This document shows, piece after piece, positions 23,277 to 35,180 of a stretch of DNA of 64,000 bases (position 1 is the first letter of the stretch; each line of letters opens with the position of its first letter). The notes beneath the pieces are model-generated. The model saw only the letters and a program-made list of their open reading frames with translations. It was not told the DNA's origin and did no database searches. The stretch is from NCBI GenBank assembly GCA_027579435.1, contig JANBPK010000857.1, positions 1 to 64,000 of the forward strand, in the 5' to 3' direction. Both the position numbers and the translations under genes were made by a program. This DNA is from Candolleomyces eurysporus. Taxonomy: Eukaryota; Basidiomycota; Agaricomycetes; Agaricales; Psathyrellaceae.

Positions 23277-24515
23277 GGTGGTCGACCAAGGAACGTTGCG
23301 GCGAATAAAGGATCCTGGGGGAGTTTAGTTGTCGTGTTTATAACTCTACGCCCATTTTTCGGATGATTGGCATCATTGAAGAGCCTTCGTTCCATGCGCC
23401 GTAGAGAGCATTCACTGTCACAGTGGTTAAAGTAGCCTCTTTCTGGCGATTCAGTTCCTCAAGCTGCTTCTAAACTTCTAAAAACCCCGTCTTGAGAAGG
23501 CGACATGGTATAAGAAAGCCTTTAAATGGTCACGATCGATAGCAAAGAATTGAGTGTGAGCAACAGCGTGTCAGTAATAATGCGCACCATTCTCACTCCC
23601 TGACTTTATCTCTCAACCCTCGGATATTCGCAATCTAAGGCCCCCGGCAAAGGCCACATCGAAACTCAGCCACCAGTCAGTGATCAACAAACCTATCCTC
23701 ATAGACAGTATGTTGCTGGAGGTACGATATATAGATATGGTTTCAGAATCACTGTCACCAGTATTTAACGTTTGCACGTATGGATTCGAGAGAAAGAGAA
23801 GTAAAGGACGATGGCGGTGAAATCCGCAATGTCGTGTTTGCCTCTGTATTTGGCCCGGCTTGACTCAAAGCCCCTGCCAAACAAGCGCCAACCTCATGCT
23901 CAAGATCTTGCAAAAGTGGGGCACGATACTTTTTCGCAGGAAGTGTTGTCCGTGATCATGCAAAGGTACAACACTTGAGGCGAAGCTGGGTGGGGATTCG
24001 CAATCTGGTCCGTGCACTCCTCGACAGATCCACGTGAATTTCACATGACCATGCGCTTCGATATGACGCAACGCGTTCACTGGAACGGACCTGGAACGGA
24101 CTTATTCGACCAAACGCCTCAACTCTCTTCAAGTGTCAGTGGAGCAACTTGCCAAATCCTAGCAACCGGGCTCCAAGGGACATTCTTGGAGTATCCATCG
24201 ATGATGCTCTACAATAGGTGGAGCTACGGACGAGTAGCCACAGGAGGGTGCATCTCGGATTGCTTAGATATGTACTTGATGATATCATCATAGGTCAACC
24301 TATCGTAAAGTAGGAACAGGAGTGATGTCAAGAGGACGGACAATAGCTTGAATTGGGTCATTCGCGGGAGGGGAACTTTATCATATATGAAAACGAAGCA
24401 GGAGAGAAGTTTTCACGCACATACGCGACCACCCTTTCTTCCATTCCCCTCCAAGCATCAGGTGTATTCCCAATAATACCTCGAGTAATCACTCAACCCA
24501 CACTCTTGGTCAACA
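23277..24515. other. intergenic, no gene seen
   Basis: About 1.24 kb between the starts of the carboxypeptidase (-) and the VOC protein (+). Short open frames (for example 24012-24293) have no support. Confidence 0.5.
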
Positions 24516-24992
24516 ATGCCGTCGCGATCTGCACCACTCATACGCTCCGATACCCTATCCCTCATCACTGTAATGTGCGATAACGTCCCCCAAGCCGCCC
24601 AATTCTATGTAGGCATCCTCGGATTCAACCTCAAATGCGACGAGGTGGTTAACGGCGAACGATTGGTCGTCGCCACCCCACCTAATCTCGTCGAGTTCAC
24701 ACCATGCGCCTCTATACGATTCCGAGAAGCAAAGACCCAGAAAGACAAGGCCGCAGTCGGGAACCAGGCAGGCGATGCGGTGTTCCTCCAGATAGAATGC
24801 GATGATTGGGACACATTGTATGATCGCCTGAAGACTATGGGCGTGCAATTCGTTGGAGGGAAGAAGGATCCGAGGGAAGAGAAGCAGTACAGAGTTGTGA
24901 CGGTGTTTGACCCAATGGGAAACAAGGTGAACATTATTGAGAGGACGACGACGACGTTGGGAAAAGTGTTCATGATGGATGTTGGTCACTGA
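24516..24992 (+). CDS. VOC / glyoxalase-fold protein
   Basis: Single exon, 158 residues. After about 15 residues the frame reads SLITVMCDNVPQAAQFYVGI and LGFNLKCDEV, the start of a vicinal-oxygen-chelate beta-alpha-beta unit. The second unit has VFLQIECDDWDTLYDRLKTM and GVQF, then RVVTVFDPMGNKVNIIE, the typical strand with D-P-x-G-N. Superfamily members include glyoxalase I, dioxygenases and fosfomycin- or bleomycin-type resistance proteins. The usual first metal-binding His/Glu is not obvious at the first strand (LSLITVMCDN), so metal dependence and reaction are open. Likely cytosolic, with no signal peptide. No operon-like partner, as expected in a fungus. Confidence 0.85.
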   Translation: MPSRSAPLIRSDTLSLITVMCDNVPQAAQFYVGILGFNLKCDEVVNGERLVVATPPNLVEFTPCASIRFREAKTQKDKAAVGNQAGDAVFLQIECDDWDTLYDRLKTMGVQFVGGKKDPREEKQYRVVTVFDPMGNKVNIIERTTTTLGKVFMMDVGH

Positions 24993-25454
24993 TATCTCAT
25001 TCCTTACCTACACTACGTACGATTCGATCTCTTTTCTGGAATTTGAATTATTAGGACAGTGTTACTTGATTGGACAAGCTGTAGTCATACTGTACGAGTT
25101 CGCACTGGTATAATACGAAGACTCGAATGATTTCAAATCAACTGAGGTACAGTATTCTAGACCTTTGTCGTAAAGTTACGCGTCAAAGTTCAGGCCCGTA
25201 CAAATTGAAAGGGTAGTACCTAGCTAAGACCAAGGTATATCAAGCGCACCCCCATGGCGCGGTAGGTTGACCCCGTTTAGGCTGAGCTCGTTTCCTTCTG
25301 AGACGCCTTGGGTGCTGGAGCGTCGACCGAGTTCTACTGTGATTCTACATGAATTTGGACAGTGTTTGTTCTTGCTTGATTCGAAGGCTGTTGTGCTGAT
25401 CACTCTGTGTCTCGCGTTCTTCAATTTTATCATCTCCGACATTCATATATAACG
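24993..25454. other. intergenic
   Basis: About 460 bases between two + strand genes. No feature recognised. Confidence 0.5.
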
Positions 25455-26374
25455 ATGCCTCATAAACGAGTCAAGCAGAGTGTACGCGAGCAGTTGAGGA
25501 AAGAAAAGTGAGTCATTCTGTCCAGTTCCAACAAATTAGTCCATAAACCGAACTCAACCAAGAAAGCTAGAGGTTCAGACTTGGGGCCGACGAGCAAAGA
25601 TTCTATTGCCAATGAAGGCATCCCAAAGTCTGCGCAGCGGGTTCTAAATGCTCTGAAAATAAGGGAAAACTTCAAAGCCAAGAAGCGGAAGCTCGAGGCC
25701 GAATCAAATGCTGGACAGGGAAAGCGCAGAAAGACTGGGACAGAGCAGCTGAAAATCCTACCTGGAGAATCGATACAGCATTTTAATCGGTGAGCAGCTA
25801 TTCTCAAGCTATATTCTCGTACTCACAGCGACAAAGTCGGGTAGAAGACGACCTGCGTCCGCTTGTGAAGAGTGCCATGGAGTCGGGGCGTGCAGTAGCG
25901 CGTAAAGCTCTTCGCGAAGAGCTCGAAGCAAAACAGCAATCAAAGGATAAGAAAGGGAAGGGGCAATCTACCACTGACTCATCGAAATCCGACCAGACGA
26001 ACCTTTCCTCCAAATCCGCGGATGCCGTCGGGGTGCCATCCAAGCCCAAATCCCAAATCCCTTCTCGAACAACGGGCGACGACGCAGCTTCATCTCCTGC
26101 TGCCAGTAAGCCACCAAAGGATTTCCTACCTGCAGCAACATCCGCACCGAAACGTCTGAATGACATTGCTATGGCTCCTCCAGAGCTGAAAAATCTTCCT
26201 CGGAGTGCAGCCGCAAAATCGAAGCTGGGTGGAACGTCGGTATCGGGTAGCAAGGCGGATAATGTGGTGTCGATGGCGCAGAAGGTGATGATGGAACAGG
26301 AACGAGAGAAGGCTATCAAGAGGTACCGAGAGATGAAAGCGACAAAGAGCCGGCTGCATGAGGCTAGTGCGTAG
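25455..26374 (+). CDS. conserved basic, probably nuclear protein
   Basis: Three exons (25455-25508, 25563-25789, 25837-26374), 272 residues. The N-terminus is strongly basic (MPHKRVKQSVREQLRKRK). A bipartite Lys/Arg cluster, AKKRKLEAE..GKRRKTG, looks like a nuclear or nucleolar localisation signal. A conserved core LKILPGESIQHFNRRVEDDL followed by RPLVKSA spans the second splice junction; I recognise this P-G-E-S-x-x-x-F-N-x-R-V block from uncharacterised fungal proteins linked by composition to ribosome biogenesis. The rest is Ser/Lys/Pro-rich low complexity ending in a charged helix with EREKAIKRYREMKATK. The last intron is only 47 nt, with acceptor CAAAG. Function is unknown; the nucleolar role is inferred from composition. 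Confidence 0.78.
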
Positions 26375-29044
26375 CGTTTTGGTGCGTAGCGTTTTGGGGA
26401 ATTAGTCTAGCCTGAATCACGATATCATGGTCGTTGTGTTCAATTTTGTCCATCCCCTCCACATTGACGGCCATGAGTCTGACACTCTTCTTTGTCGACG
26501 ACGTACGTGCGCCTCTTCGTCAATCATCATATGAAATTCTAATTCACGCTTTTTAGAGCTAAATTACCTTTGCCAGGTGTACCTCGAACAGGTTCCTCCC
26601 GCTTCTCGACCTTCCCAGAAATGAATAGTCCGACAAGTCGGATGCGTAATCGATAGGACTTCCCGAATTGTGCACCCCCGGGCAATATACTCTTTGCTTT
26701 TCCTTTCCATCTAACAGTTCCGGACGACGTCTCCCGTAATCAGTATTTCCTTCCATTGGAATTCTCGAGCTCCTGGCGAGACCTGGCGAAGCCACACATT
26801 TGGGGTGCTAGTGGTCGAGGAACTTGAAGTGATCCTCGGTCAGAGGCTTGCCTGAACCATCCAATTGTTGAGGTTCGGATGTATGGGTATCATTCTGCAC
26901 GTTGGATTCACAAAACCGTCTTTCGAGGGTAGGAAGGATGGAGTCAAGCGGCTCTCTGTAGCGAGTGATTGGGGTCCATTTTCAGAATTCCGAGCCCAAT
27001 CTATGAATCGGGTCATTCGCCAAATCCAAACCAGTCTACTTAGTATGTTCTCAGACGGTCACTGCCACTTACTTACCTGCCATTAACTTTCTCGGAATCA
27101 TCATGTACGGCAGCTTAACAGCAATCTGAAGCGGGCTGGACCCTGATGCGGAACCTGCCATATAGGACAAAGAAGGCTATGTCACCGCCATCCACGGTAT
27201 ACCTGGATGCCACGAGGCTCGCGGACTATGTTTTCGGAATGTCAAGAGCAACAATCTGTGTTCGTAACCGACAAACGGCGGCTCCGCGGTCCATGGAAGA
27301 ATGGAGTATAAGTTCCATTTTAATCACCAAAGTTTGGTGTTTCCGAAGGCATTTGACGAACGGTGGGTTTCCGGTATACGGTTATTAGACTTAATAATCT
27401 GGTGTTTCCGTTCAGCACGGTTTGGCTCACTGATGCACCAGAGAGGACCATGAACTGCGCAGCCAGGTGCAAGTGTTCGCGTATCAGCTTCAGTTCCGAG
27501 CAATATGTATCATTTAGATCATGGTGAACGGAATTCCTTCTCGTACTCAGCTGTACTTTGCGTTCGCAGGGGGCTGTGTACAGTGAGAGCGTTTGACGAC
27601 GTCTATCGAGGTGGGTATCACTGAGATCATCCCACTTTCCCATGGCCAGGGTTCGTGTCCTGCGGAGTGTGTTCCAACGGTCAACCGGAACCATGATGGT
27701 CCCGAGTTCGAGTTTGCGCTTTATTCTTCATAGGAGCCATGCATCCTTCATCCTGTCAATGGGCCTCGGGTTAGATGAAGCTCAAGTAAGTGTAGAGTCT
27801 ATCCGGGTCTGAAAGAACGTGTATTGAAAACGATGGTTACAAGCTGGCAGCATTATATAACTTTTTACCCATGGATGATATTCATCTTTGACTCGGGCTA
27901 CATCGCATCTTGCGTCCCCCTCCTTCAAAGTTCACGGTGCATTGCCATCCAACGATGTTCATCATTTACAATTATACCAATCGAGACAGGAACCACCACC
28001 CAACCATTTTACCCCTCCATTTCGTCCGATTTATCCGCGTTGTCAGGGTAAACCGCTCAAGTAAGAGATCCTTCTTGATATCTGCACAAAGCCAGGAGCT
28101 TAGGTGTGTTTAGAGGATTATGAATGCGACACTCCGATATGTACTTTGCATACGGCTTTGTCGGAAACGTCGGGGCTCTTTGGTGCCACTATGGCTGCGC
28201 ACTGCAGCAGCATGAAGCTGCTTGAATTGTACGTCACAGCCCACGAACCATACTCGAAGAATCCGTCCATCCGGACATTGGTGCGAATACTCGAAACTTC
28301 CCAAGCAAGCTGAGCCAAAAGCTTCCTCTATCCATCCATCTCACATAGGCTCTGCCTTGATCTTCCTTCCGCTGATAAACTATCTATGCCACCTTTCGAC
28401 ACCTCCGCCATTGACGGAAATGCCGCTCTCATTCCGACCCGCAACCAAATGCTTGCTTCACTACGTGCGTCGTGGTTAGTGCCTTTCGATCGCTCCCTCG
28501 AGTCATCATTCGTATGGTGATGAAGGAGTGCGATGTGGTGTGGAGCCACGGTCGTATTGTTGGCTCGAGTCACAAGGATGCGGGCTGGTCGCTTGCTTTC
28601 TGAAGAGCAACCCTGGAACCGAACCCTCAGTCATTCACCTTCGTCAGTAGCCGGAGTCTGCGCGTGCCTTGGGTTTCCAGAATAAATTTTTGATTTTAGG
28701 TATAAGATGTCAAATTCAACACCCCGCGATAGATTGTCGTCATCATTATCCTGTCCCCCGCCTCCTCGGCTCTATTCCCTCCCCCTCTCCTTCGCCTCCT
28801 TCCATTTAAACGTCAGCTGTTGGCTATCCCCCTTTGCTTCCGCTTTCCCTGCCCTTCTTCTCGCTGCACTGCTTCAAGGCTGCCATCCATCCCGCGCGCC
28901 GTGATAAGCAACATCCACTTGCAACGTTCCCGCTCACTTCCCCACCCTTCTCGTCAATCGTCACTGGGTTTCGTACACTATCCATCGGGGGCAAGAGTTG
29001 ATCGTGAAGAAGCCAGGCTAGACTCCGTCCTATCCGTCGCTTCT
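26375..29044. other. intergenic, no gene seen
   Basis: About 2.7 kb between two + strand genes. Open frames of at most 124 codons lie in both strands with no domain or splice support. The last 300 bases are pyrimidine-rich (CCCCCGCCTCCTCGG, CTCCCCCTCTCCTTCGCC), resembling a fungal core promoter and leader for the carrier gene at 29,045. Confidence 0.5.
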
Positions 29045-31596
29045 ATGCCCGACGTTGAAAAATACAGCGAAGACTCATCAATATCGACCAGACCAGACCC
29101 CCCNACGAAGCCCCTCTGCCGCCGCCACCGCCGCCTTGTATGGCCAAGCAGCGGTAACTTTACCCTCCACCTCCTCTACTACTGTGCCATCTCATTGCCC
29201 TATCCCCCTGGTACCACCTGCAACGTACAATCCTATCCGCCGTTCTACTGTTGACCGCTGCCCCAACGCTACCGTCCCTGCGTTTTATTACCATCCTCAT
29301 AACCAGCATTCATACCACTACCACCACCCCTTCCCCCCGGCCACGGCGAACAATGACAATAGCCTCGTAGTCCCCGAATCTAAAGAAGAAAAAGAATTCT
29401 TTTACTCACGTCACAAGGAGTCTTCTAGCAGTACGAGCGTGATGTCGTTCGTCTCTATCTCCTATGGGGACTTGCGTGACGGGGACGAATCGGGGCTAAG
29501 TGCGACGGGGCATACGTGCAGCGGGAGTACGGTTGTTGGAGGAGGGTGTACGATTGCTCAACACCATCACTTGCCAGGTCCGACCGGTTTCCCCTGTAGT
29601 GGATCACATTCACCGTCGTCGTCCTTTCGACGAACACCTTTGATGACCGGGAGCCCTAGTAGCAAAACCACGGTGCATGGCCATGATGCGAACGGCCTAA
29701 CCCCAGGTGGGATTGGGATGAGCACGGAGGAGAGAGCAAAGACAAGAGCTGCGTTGGCTGTATTGGGTGGTTTCGTCGCGTTGTTTTGTACCTTCGGGTT
29801 GATGAATTCGTTTGGGACGTTTAACACGTTTTATTCGAGCCATCAATTGGACCATTTGAGCCCTTCCAAGATTTCGTGGATTGGGAGTTTGCAGCTTTGG
29901 GTGTTTTTCTTTTCTGTGAGTTTCTCAGATAATGTTTTTTCTTCCTCCTACCTTCAGTCTTCTTCGTATTCCGATCCTTGACCTCTCAAGTTGTGACCCT
30001 TACATTGGGAGGGCATTCGGTGTGTCTGTTGTGGCGATGGTTGACGGGAGGAGCATGGTGGACTCCTTGTGGCCTCACTTAATATCGCCCATATTCACTT
30101 GAAACAATCATCCCCGCCCCCTGCTCTACTGTATTCTCTCAGTCCTCGTGCTCGTCTGAAAACCTCTAACCTGTTTCACCCTTATTTCTGCAGGGTGGCT
30201 TTATCGGTCGCATTTTCGACGCTTACGGACCCACATGGCTTATGGTTGCTGGGTCAGTATGTTACGCCCTGAGCATCGTAGCAACGGCGTTCTCTACGCA
30301 GTATCCGCATTATATGATATCGCAAGGTTTATTCTTTGGGTTGGCAGTCGGGTTGTTGTAAGTTCCGAAATCGATTCAATCACGATTCCCCTCTTGTATT
30401 ACCACAAGCCAGGATATTTCCTGTTTCATTTACTTTGCGACGATACACATTACTGACCTTGGGTTCCATTGCGTAGGTTTTATCCATCCCTTGCAAGCGT
30501 GTCGGCCCATTTTTCAAAATACCGGGCGACGGCGATGGGCGTTGTCGCTGCGGGATCAAGTGTCGGTAAGTAATCTGGTCTCCTATCTATTCTTCGCCTG
30601 ACCTCTCGTGTTTTTTCTACCTCTCCAACCCCGATATGCAGGTGGCGTGATATATCCGATCATCCTCCAAAAGCTCTTTGCACGACATGGATTCCGGAAT
30701 GGTATCCTCATCTGCGGACTATCGAGCGCACTCATGTGTGCGTTCTCGTCTATAGCTGTTACCACCGTTCCACGACTACAACGAGTAGCAAAGCAACAGC
30801 AACCGCAAAACTGTAGCTGCCTCTGTAAACCGGGGAACAATCAAACAAGCCGGTTCTCTGACATGAAATTGGCGATTACCGATATCAGATTCCTGTTTCT
30901 GGTAGTTGGAAGTGGTTTCGTTGCACTTGGTATGTATCTCATCCTTCGATGATCTATCATTATCGAATATCCAAATTGACTGATGCTTCTCAGGCCTGTT
31001 CACGCCTATCTTTTACATCGTCTCCTACGCAAATCACATCTCCACTATCTCCTTCAACCCATACTACGTCCTAGCTATCCTAAACGCCGGAGGCATATTC
31101 GGTCGAATCGCTCCAGCCTACCTTTCCGACTCCCTAGGCCACTTCAACCTCCTATTCCCCAGTGCATTATTTTCTGGCCTCTCGTGTGTGACATTATGGC
31201 TTGGAGCGAAGAACCTACAGGTGCTTTTGGCGTTTGCGGCCGTGTATGGTTTCTGGTCGGGCGCGTTTGTCAGTTTGATTGCGCCATGTGTGGTCAGGGT
31301 TAGTAGTTTTGAGAGAGGGGATGTGGGGACGAGGATTGGGCTGTTGTATAGTGTGATCTCGGTTCCGTGAGTTTCTCCCTCGCATGATCATTCCTTGCAG
31401 TAATGACTGACCATCCCGTTTTCTTCCTTACAGATCCCTCATCGGCAACCCAATCGCAGGCGCACTACTCTCGCATGACCCACACGGCTCGTACACCGGT
31501 ACCATCATCTTCGCTGGCGCTACTGTGATGCTTGGATCGATATTTATTTTCATGGCCAAATGTGCCATTGAGAGGAGGATTTTGGCGAGGGTTTGA
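29045..31596 (+). CDS. MCT-type major facilitator (monocarboxylate transporter-like)
   Basis: Six exons: 29045-29915, 30194-30357, 30477-30565, 30642-30929, 30994-31366, 31434-31596; about 648 residues. The start MPDVEKYSEDSS precedes a hydrophilic N-terminus of about 230 residues rich in Ser, Pro and His. The membrane part begins AALAVLGGFVALFCTFGLMN, followed by SFGTFNTFY. GGFIGRIFDAYGP, GSVCYALSIVATAF, YPSLASVSAHFSKYRATAMG and GSSVGGVIYPIILQKLF are the typical fungal MCT (Mch-like) signatures, and NAGGIFGRIAPAYLSDSLG marks the second half. About 12 helices. Substrate unknown: fungal members have been tied to riboflavin or amino acids and often do not carry monocarboxylates. The n at 29104 after six C residues is surplus; ignoring it joins the start to the rest. 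Intron 1 (about 278 nt) is long for this genome. Confidence 0.9.
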
Positions 31597-32630
31597 AAAT
31601 CATACTCGACCCTCGATGAAATCGCCTTTCCTCGCCACAGGATCCCAGTTCCAACGGTGGTCACAGGCGTTCAAGCCCGGGTCTGATCCACTCTTCATCG
31701 ACAATTGTCGATTGTATTTTCTGGCACCAATCGACGTCGACTCCGACCCCGGAGAGTCCATATCCTCCCCGGCAGTGGCTTCGCTTGCTTTGCATCAATT
31801 CGGAGCAGCGCTCTGGACCATTGCTGCTGGCAAGGTGTATCTATGAAGCTTTTAAATTACTATACGATCCTTTGGACACGATTGGACGTTGCATTCCATG
31901 TTGGACATTGCTATTATTATTTCTCCGTTTTATTATATATCCTATACGAGCTCACTAGTTTCTCCGCATTCCACGACTCGCTCACTCGCATCCCCGCCCG
32001 ACGCCGATGTCAGCTGTTATGACCATTACGACCACCCCTTTCGCTAGTTCTCGTCGCCATCTGTAGATCATTTGCCCATCTACCCATTGTCGGTATTCCC
32101 TTGTTCATTCTTGTACTTGTAGATTCATAGCATATACCTCTTGTTGGATTTCTTATCCACCTGTGTTTCTCCAGGCATAGGCCTCACAACACTGAATTGC
32201 ATCGTGTTCATACTTCCATGCTATGATCAAGATTGCGCCACTGCCCCGAGGTACCGGTGAGGATTTCGCCCTCCCCTTCGCAGCGAGGGTTGTCGATTAA
32301 CCGTTTCGCGATGACATCCAAAGTGCCATACAAGCAGCTGCCGCCCGCCTGCCTCCATGGTAGTCATTTGGATTAGTAGATCTACCGCAACGTTGGAGAA
32401 TGAAAGGACGGTTGATGAACGACAAATGGTGGAGAATGCATTGAAAAGGTGTATAAAGTAGGAGGTAATATCGGAAGGTGGTTTAAGCTTCGGTTCTACC
32501 CAGGTGAGGATGCGGTTGATATAGGTCCGATAAGTATTGATTAAGACGACATCGACAGCCAAGGGATGACAGGGTCAATGAGTAGCAGTAGGTATTAGGA
32601 AAGACAATGGGAGGAAGGGCAGCGATCGTT
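31597..32630. other. intergenic, convergent 3' ends
   Basis: About 1.0 kb between the MCT-like gene (+) and EB1 (-). No supported gene; A/T-rich around 31,905-31,950. Confidence 0.5.
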
Positions 32631-33749
32631 CTAGAAAGTTTCCTCTTCATCCACCGGGACTCCTGATTCGGGAACTTCGAATCCCTCCTGTAGGGTTCAC
32701 AGAAACCGAAGCATGAGAAACACGGTTTTGAGGTGTAAAGGGAGAAGAGTAGCTAACTGACCTCTGTCGAGTAGAGAATCTTCTGGATTTTCCCGAAGAC
32801 TTCGTCTTCATCCTTGCCATGATCCGCTGGGGACTCGATGCGCTCTTGAACGAGAATTTCAATCTCACGAAGCTAGACACGTCGGATTGATGAATTATCC
32901 GTCCATCAGTATGAGTATTATCGGTATCGGGAGCACGCAGACATACCTTCTCGAAATAGAAATCCCTCTCCTTCTCCAGACCCTCTAGCTGTTGGCTCAG
33001 GTCAGCGACCTGAGCCTGCAGCTGCTGCATATGCTCATTCGACATCGAAGACCCAGACCTGAATCCACCCAACGGTGTCCTGCCACCGGCTCTATTTGGG
33101 GCACTCCGGGAGGTAGGCACGGGGGCGACAGTGGCGGGAGGTTCGAGCGCAACGCCTTTTCGACGTGCAACCGCGTCGTATCCTTGTCCTCCATAGTTGG
33201 ATTCCCAGAATCTCTTGATCCATTGGAGGAATTCAAGGTTATCCCTGGTTATCACGAGCAGATCGGGTCGGGATGAGTAGGTGGTGTCATAAGGAAGGTG
33301 GTACATACTGCATTTTGCATTTGACGAGTTTCTCCACCGGAATGGGCTAAAAAGGTATGTTAGCTCGTTTTTTTTCAGTCAGCAGGAAAAAATGAAGAGG
33401 TTGGGGGGAATATGGTAGTGTTTTGCACGTACCTTGTCGATTCGTTTGGCTTTGAACACGTTTTGAAGAACTTTGAAGTTGGCCAAGAATTCATACTCGT
33501 GTTTAGCGTTCATCTTAACTCTGTTCATGGGTACATCGCCTATACGTTCCCCAGAGCCCACCGAGGGTGAAATTAACAGAACATCGAGCTCTCAGCATCC
33601 CCAAATACCGAAGACAGCCAGAGATACGTACCATAGATAGAGTCCATGATCTGGCAGTACGCGCCGCCACTACCACATTGCTCAACCTTGGTGTAGTTGA
33701 TTTGCAGGAGCTCGTTCACCCAGGCGAGGAGGTCTGTTCTCGAGGACAT
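32631..33749 (-). CDS. EB1: EB1-family microtubule plus-end binding protein
   Basis: Six exons (33749-33632, 33539-33433, 33346-33309, 33244-32947, 32872-32762, 32687-32631), 242 residues, equivalent to yeast Bim1 / fission yeast Mal3. The calponin-homology domain reads MSSRTDLLAWVNELLQINYT, then GSGGAYCQIMDSIYG, FLANFKVLQNVFKAKRIDK, PIPVEKLVKCKMQDNLEFLQ and WIKRFWESNYGGQGYD, all diagnostic of EB1. A Pro/Arg/Ser linker binds the lattice. The coiled coil begins MSNEHMQQLQAQVADLSQQL, and the EB-homology end includes LEKERDFYFEKLRDIEILVQ. The acidic tail ends VPVDEEETF, not the classical EEY/F with terminal aromatic after two Glu, though F is terminal. It tracks growing microtubule ends and recruits partners. 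All splice sites join in frame. Confidence 0.97.
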
Positions 33750-35180
33750 GGTGGTTGCAGGACAAGTGTTCTCCGTGGCAAGGCGCGGTACGTCAAAGCC
33801 AATCCAGCCCAACCCGTTTTAGAACCATAACCACACCTTGGGGTTAGGGCCGCCCTTTTCTCGAACCACTGGGCATAACGCGTTCAGCATTCATGCGTAC
33901 CAGTTGTATACGTTGCCCTAATGAGCATCATTCAAGGAAATAAAAATTTGCATGATGGTATCCTCTCTCCGGATGCGGTGTGCGAGAATCATCCGTGTTT
34001 TGAGGCTACTCGACGTTGGGATCTCGACTTGAGCCTGCTCAGTATCATGAGACTGGNNATTGGCGTTGTCGTTTACTTGTTGGGTACCTTGCGTGGCTGT
34101 CTCAGGCTGGCAGCTCCCTGATGACTACTTATGGATGATCTTTCGTGCTGGTTGAAGTAAACAGGATTCTTGGTCATGGAGCCACGACACCCAGTGCGTA
34201 CTCCGGGCGGCAGGGATCCCAGCGAAATGCATAGCCTTGTCTCGCACAAACTTCGCAGATCTGGTAGCTTTCGAACCTAGGTTTCCTCAAGAGCAACCGG
34301 GGGATGACATCTGCGCCTTTGCGGATAGAGAAATGTCTGGACCTCCGGCATCGATCTCGAGTCCCTGAGCCACGAATCAACATAGTATTTAATTTTCTAC
34401 GACTGACGCTTTGATCCCGCTGGACAATGTTCGTTCACTCGATGGATGCGCATGAAAGCCAAAGCCGAAATCAGGGAGTGAACTGCATGACACGGTCAAC
34501 CCGAGAGGTGGCGAGGGCTTGCTTGCTGGCTTCGTCGACGCCACGAACCGGGCAGTGTTCAGTGACCCGCCTACTGGGCCAAGGCGAACCTCCCATACTC
34601 GTCCTCCATTGAGAATTACATATTTCCTGTCAGAGCTCATCCCAATCATTAGCTTCACTGAGTACGAGTCTTACCTGACCGCTGGATCCTGTCAGCTGCC
34701 GACTGTCAATGGATGAGCTCCTTCGTCAAGCTTTCAAGTTTGGGACCGGATTAAGGGACGTCGGAAAGATTGGCAAATATATAATATTGATGTGGATGAA
34801 GATCTTTTATATCTACAAATTCAGCGCATGGAGGAGTCGGGACCTCCGTTTCAGACAGATGTTTCTTATAACCGCAGCAAATATCGGTTTGAACCTAAAA
34901 AAATTATAAATGCTGGTCGCCGCTTCATGAGCGTCCGTGCAAACCACGCCTTTTAGCCCTGAGGTGGCAGCTCCTCTGATCTATCGGGAACTAAGAATAC
35001 CGAGTCAATGAGAAACGAGCAAACGATGATATTTATCAGTTGGGGCTAAGAAAGCGTGAATTCGGTAGAAACAGAAGAGAGATGTTCGCCGTAGGATTAG
35101 CATCCCCATCCAATACAGCCACGCAAAAGCCGATTGAACTCTACCGTATTAAAAANTGTGTTGGCAGAATAAATCAAACG
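33750..35180. other. intergenic between island and NACHT array
   Basis: About 1.4 kb. No supported gene. The part from about 35,060 holds the array repeat listed separately, so the array border is near 35.0 kb. Confidence 0.5.
35061..35140. repeat. dispersed array repeat, copy 1
   Basis: TTCGGTAGAAACAGAAGAGA followed by GATGTTCGCCGTAGGATTAG and CAAAAGCCGATTGAACT. The same core (R-GAAACAGAGAGATACTCGTCGTAA-like) recurs at 44.05, 51.24, 53.73 and 58.03 kb in the same orientation, each in a flank of a NACHT gene. It is not obviously coding; it marks duplicated flanking DNA. Confidence 0.55.

Noticed and set aside
28820..29254. A 144-codon open frame leading into MPDVEKYSEDSS
   Set aside because: The part before 29,045 is pyrimidine-rich leader, and the frame after 29,104 is an artefact of the surplus n; the real gene starts at 29,045.
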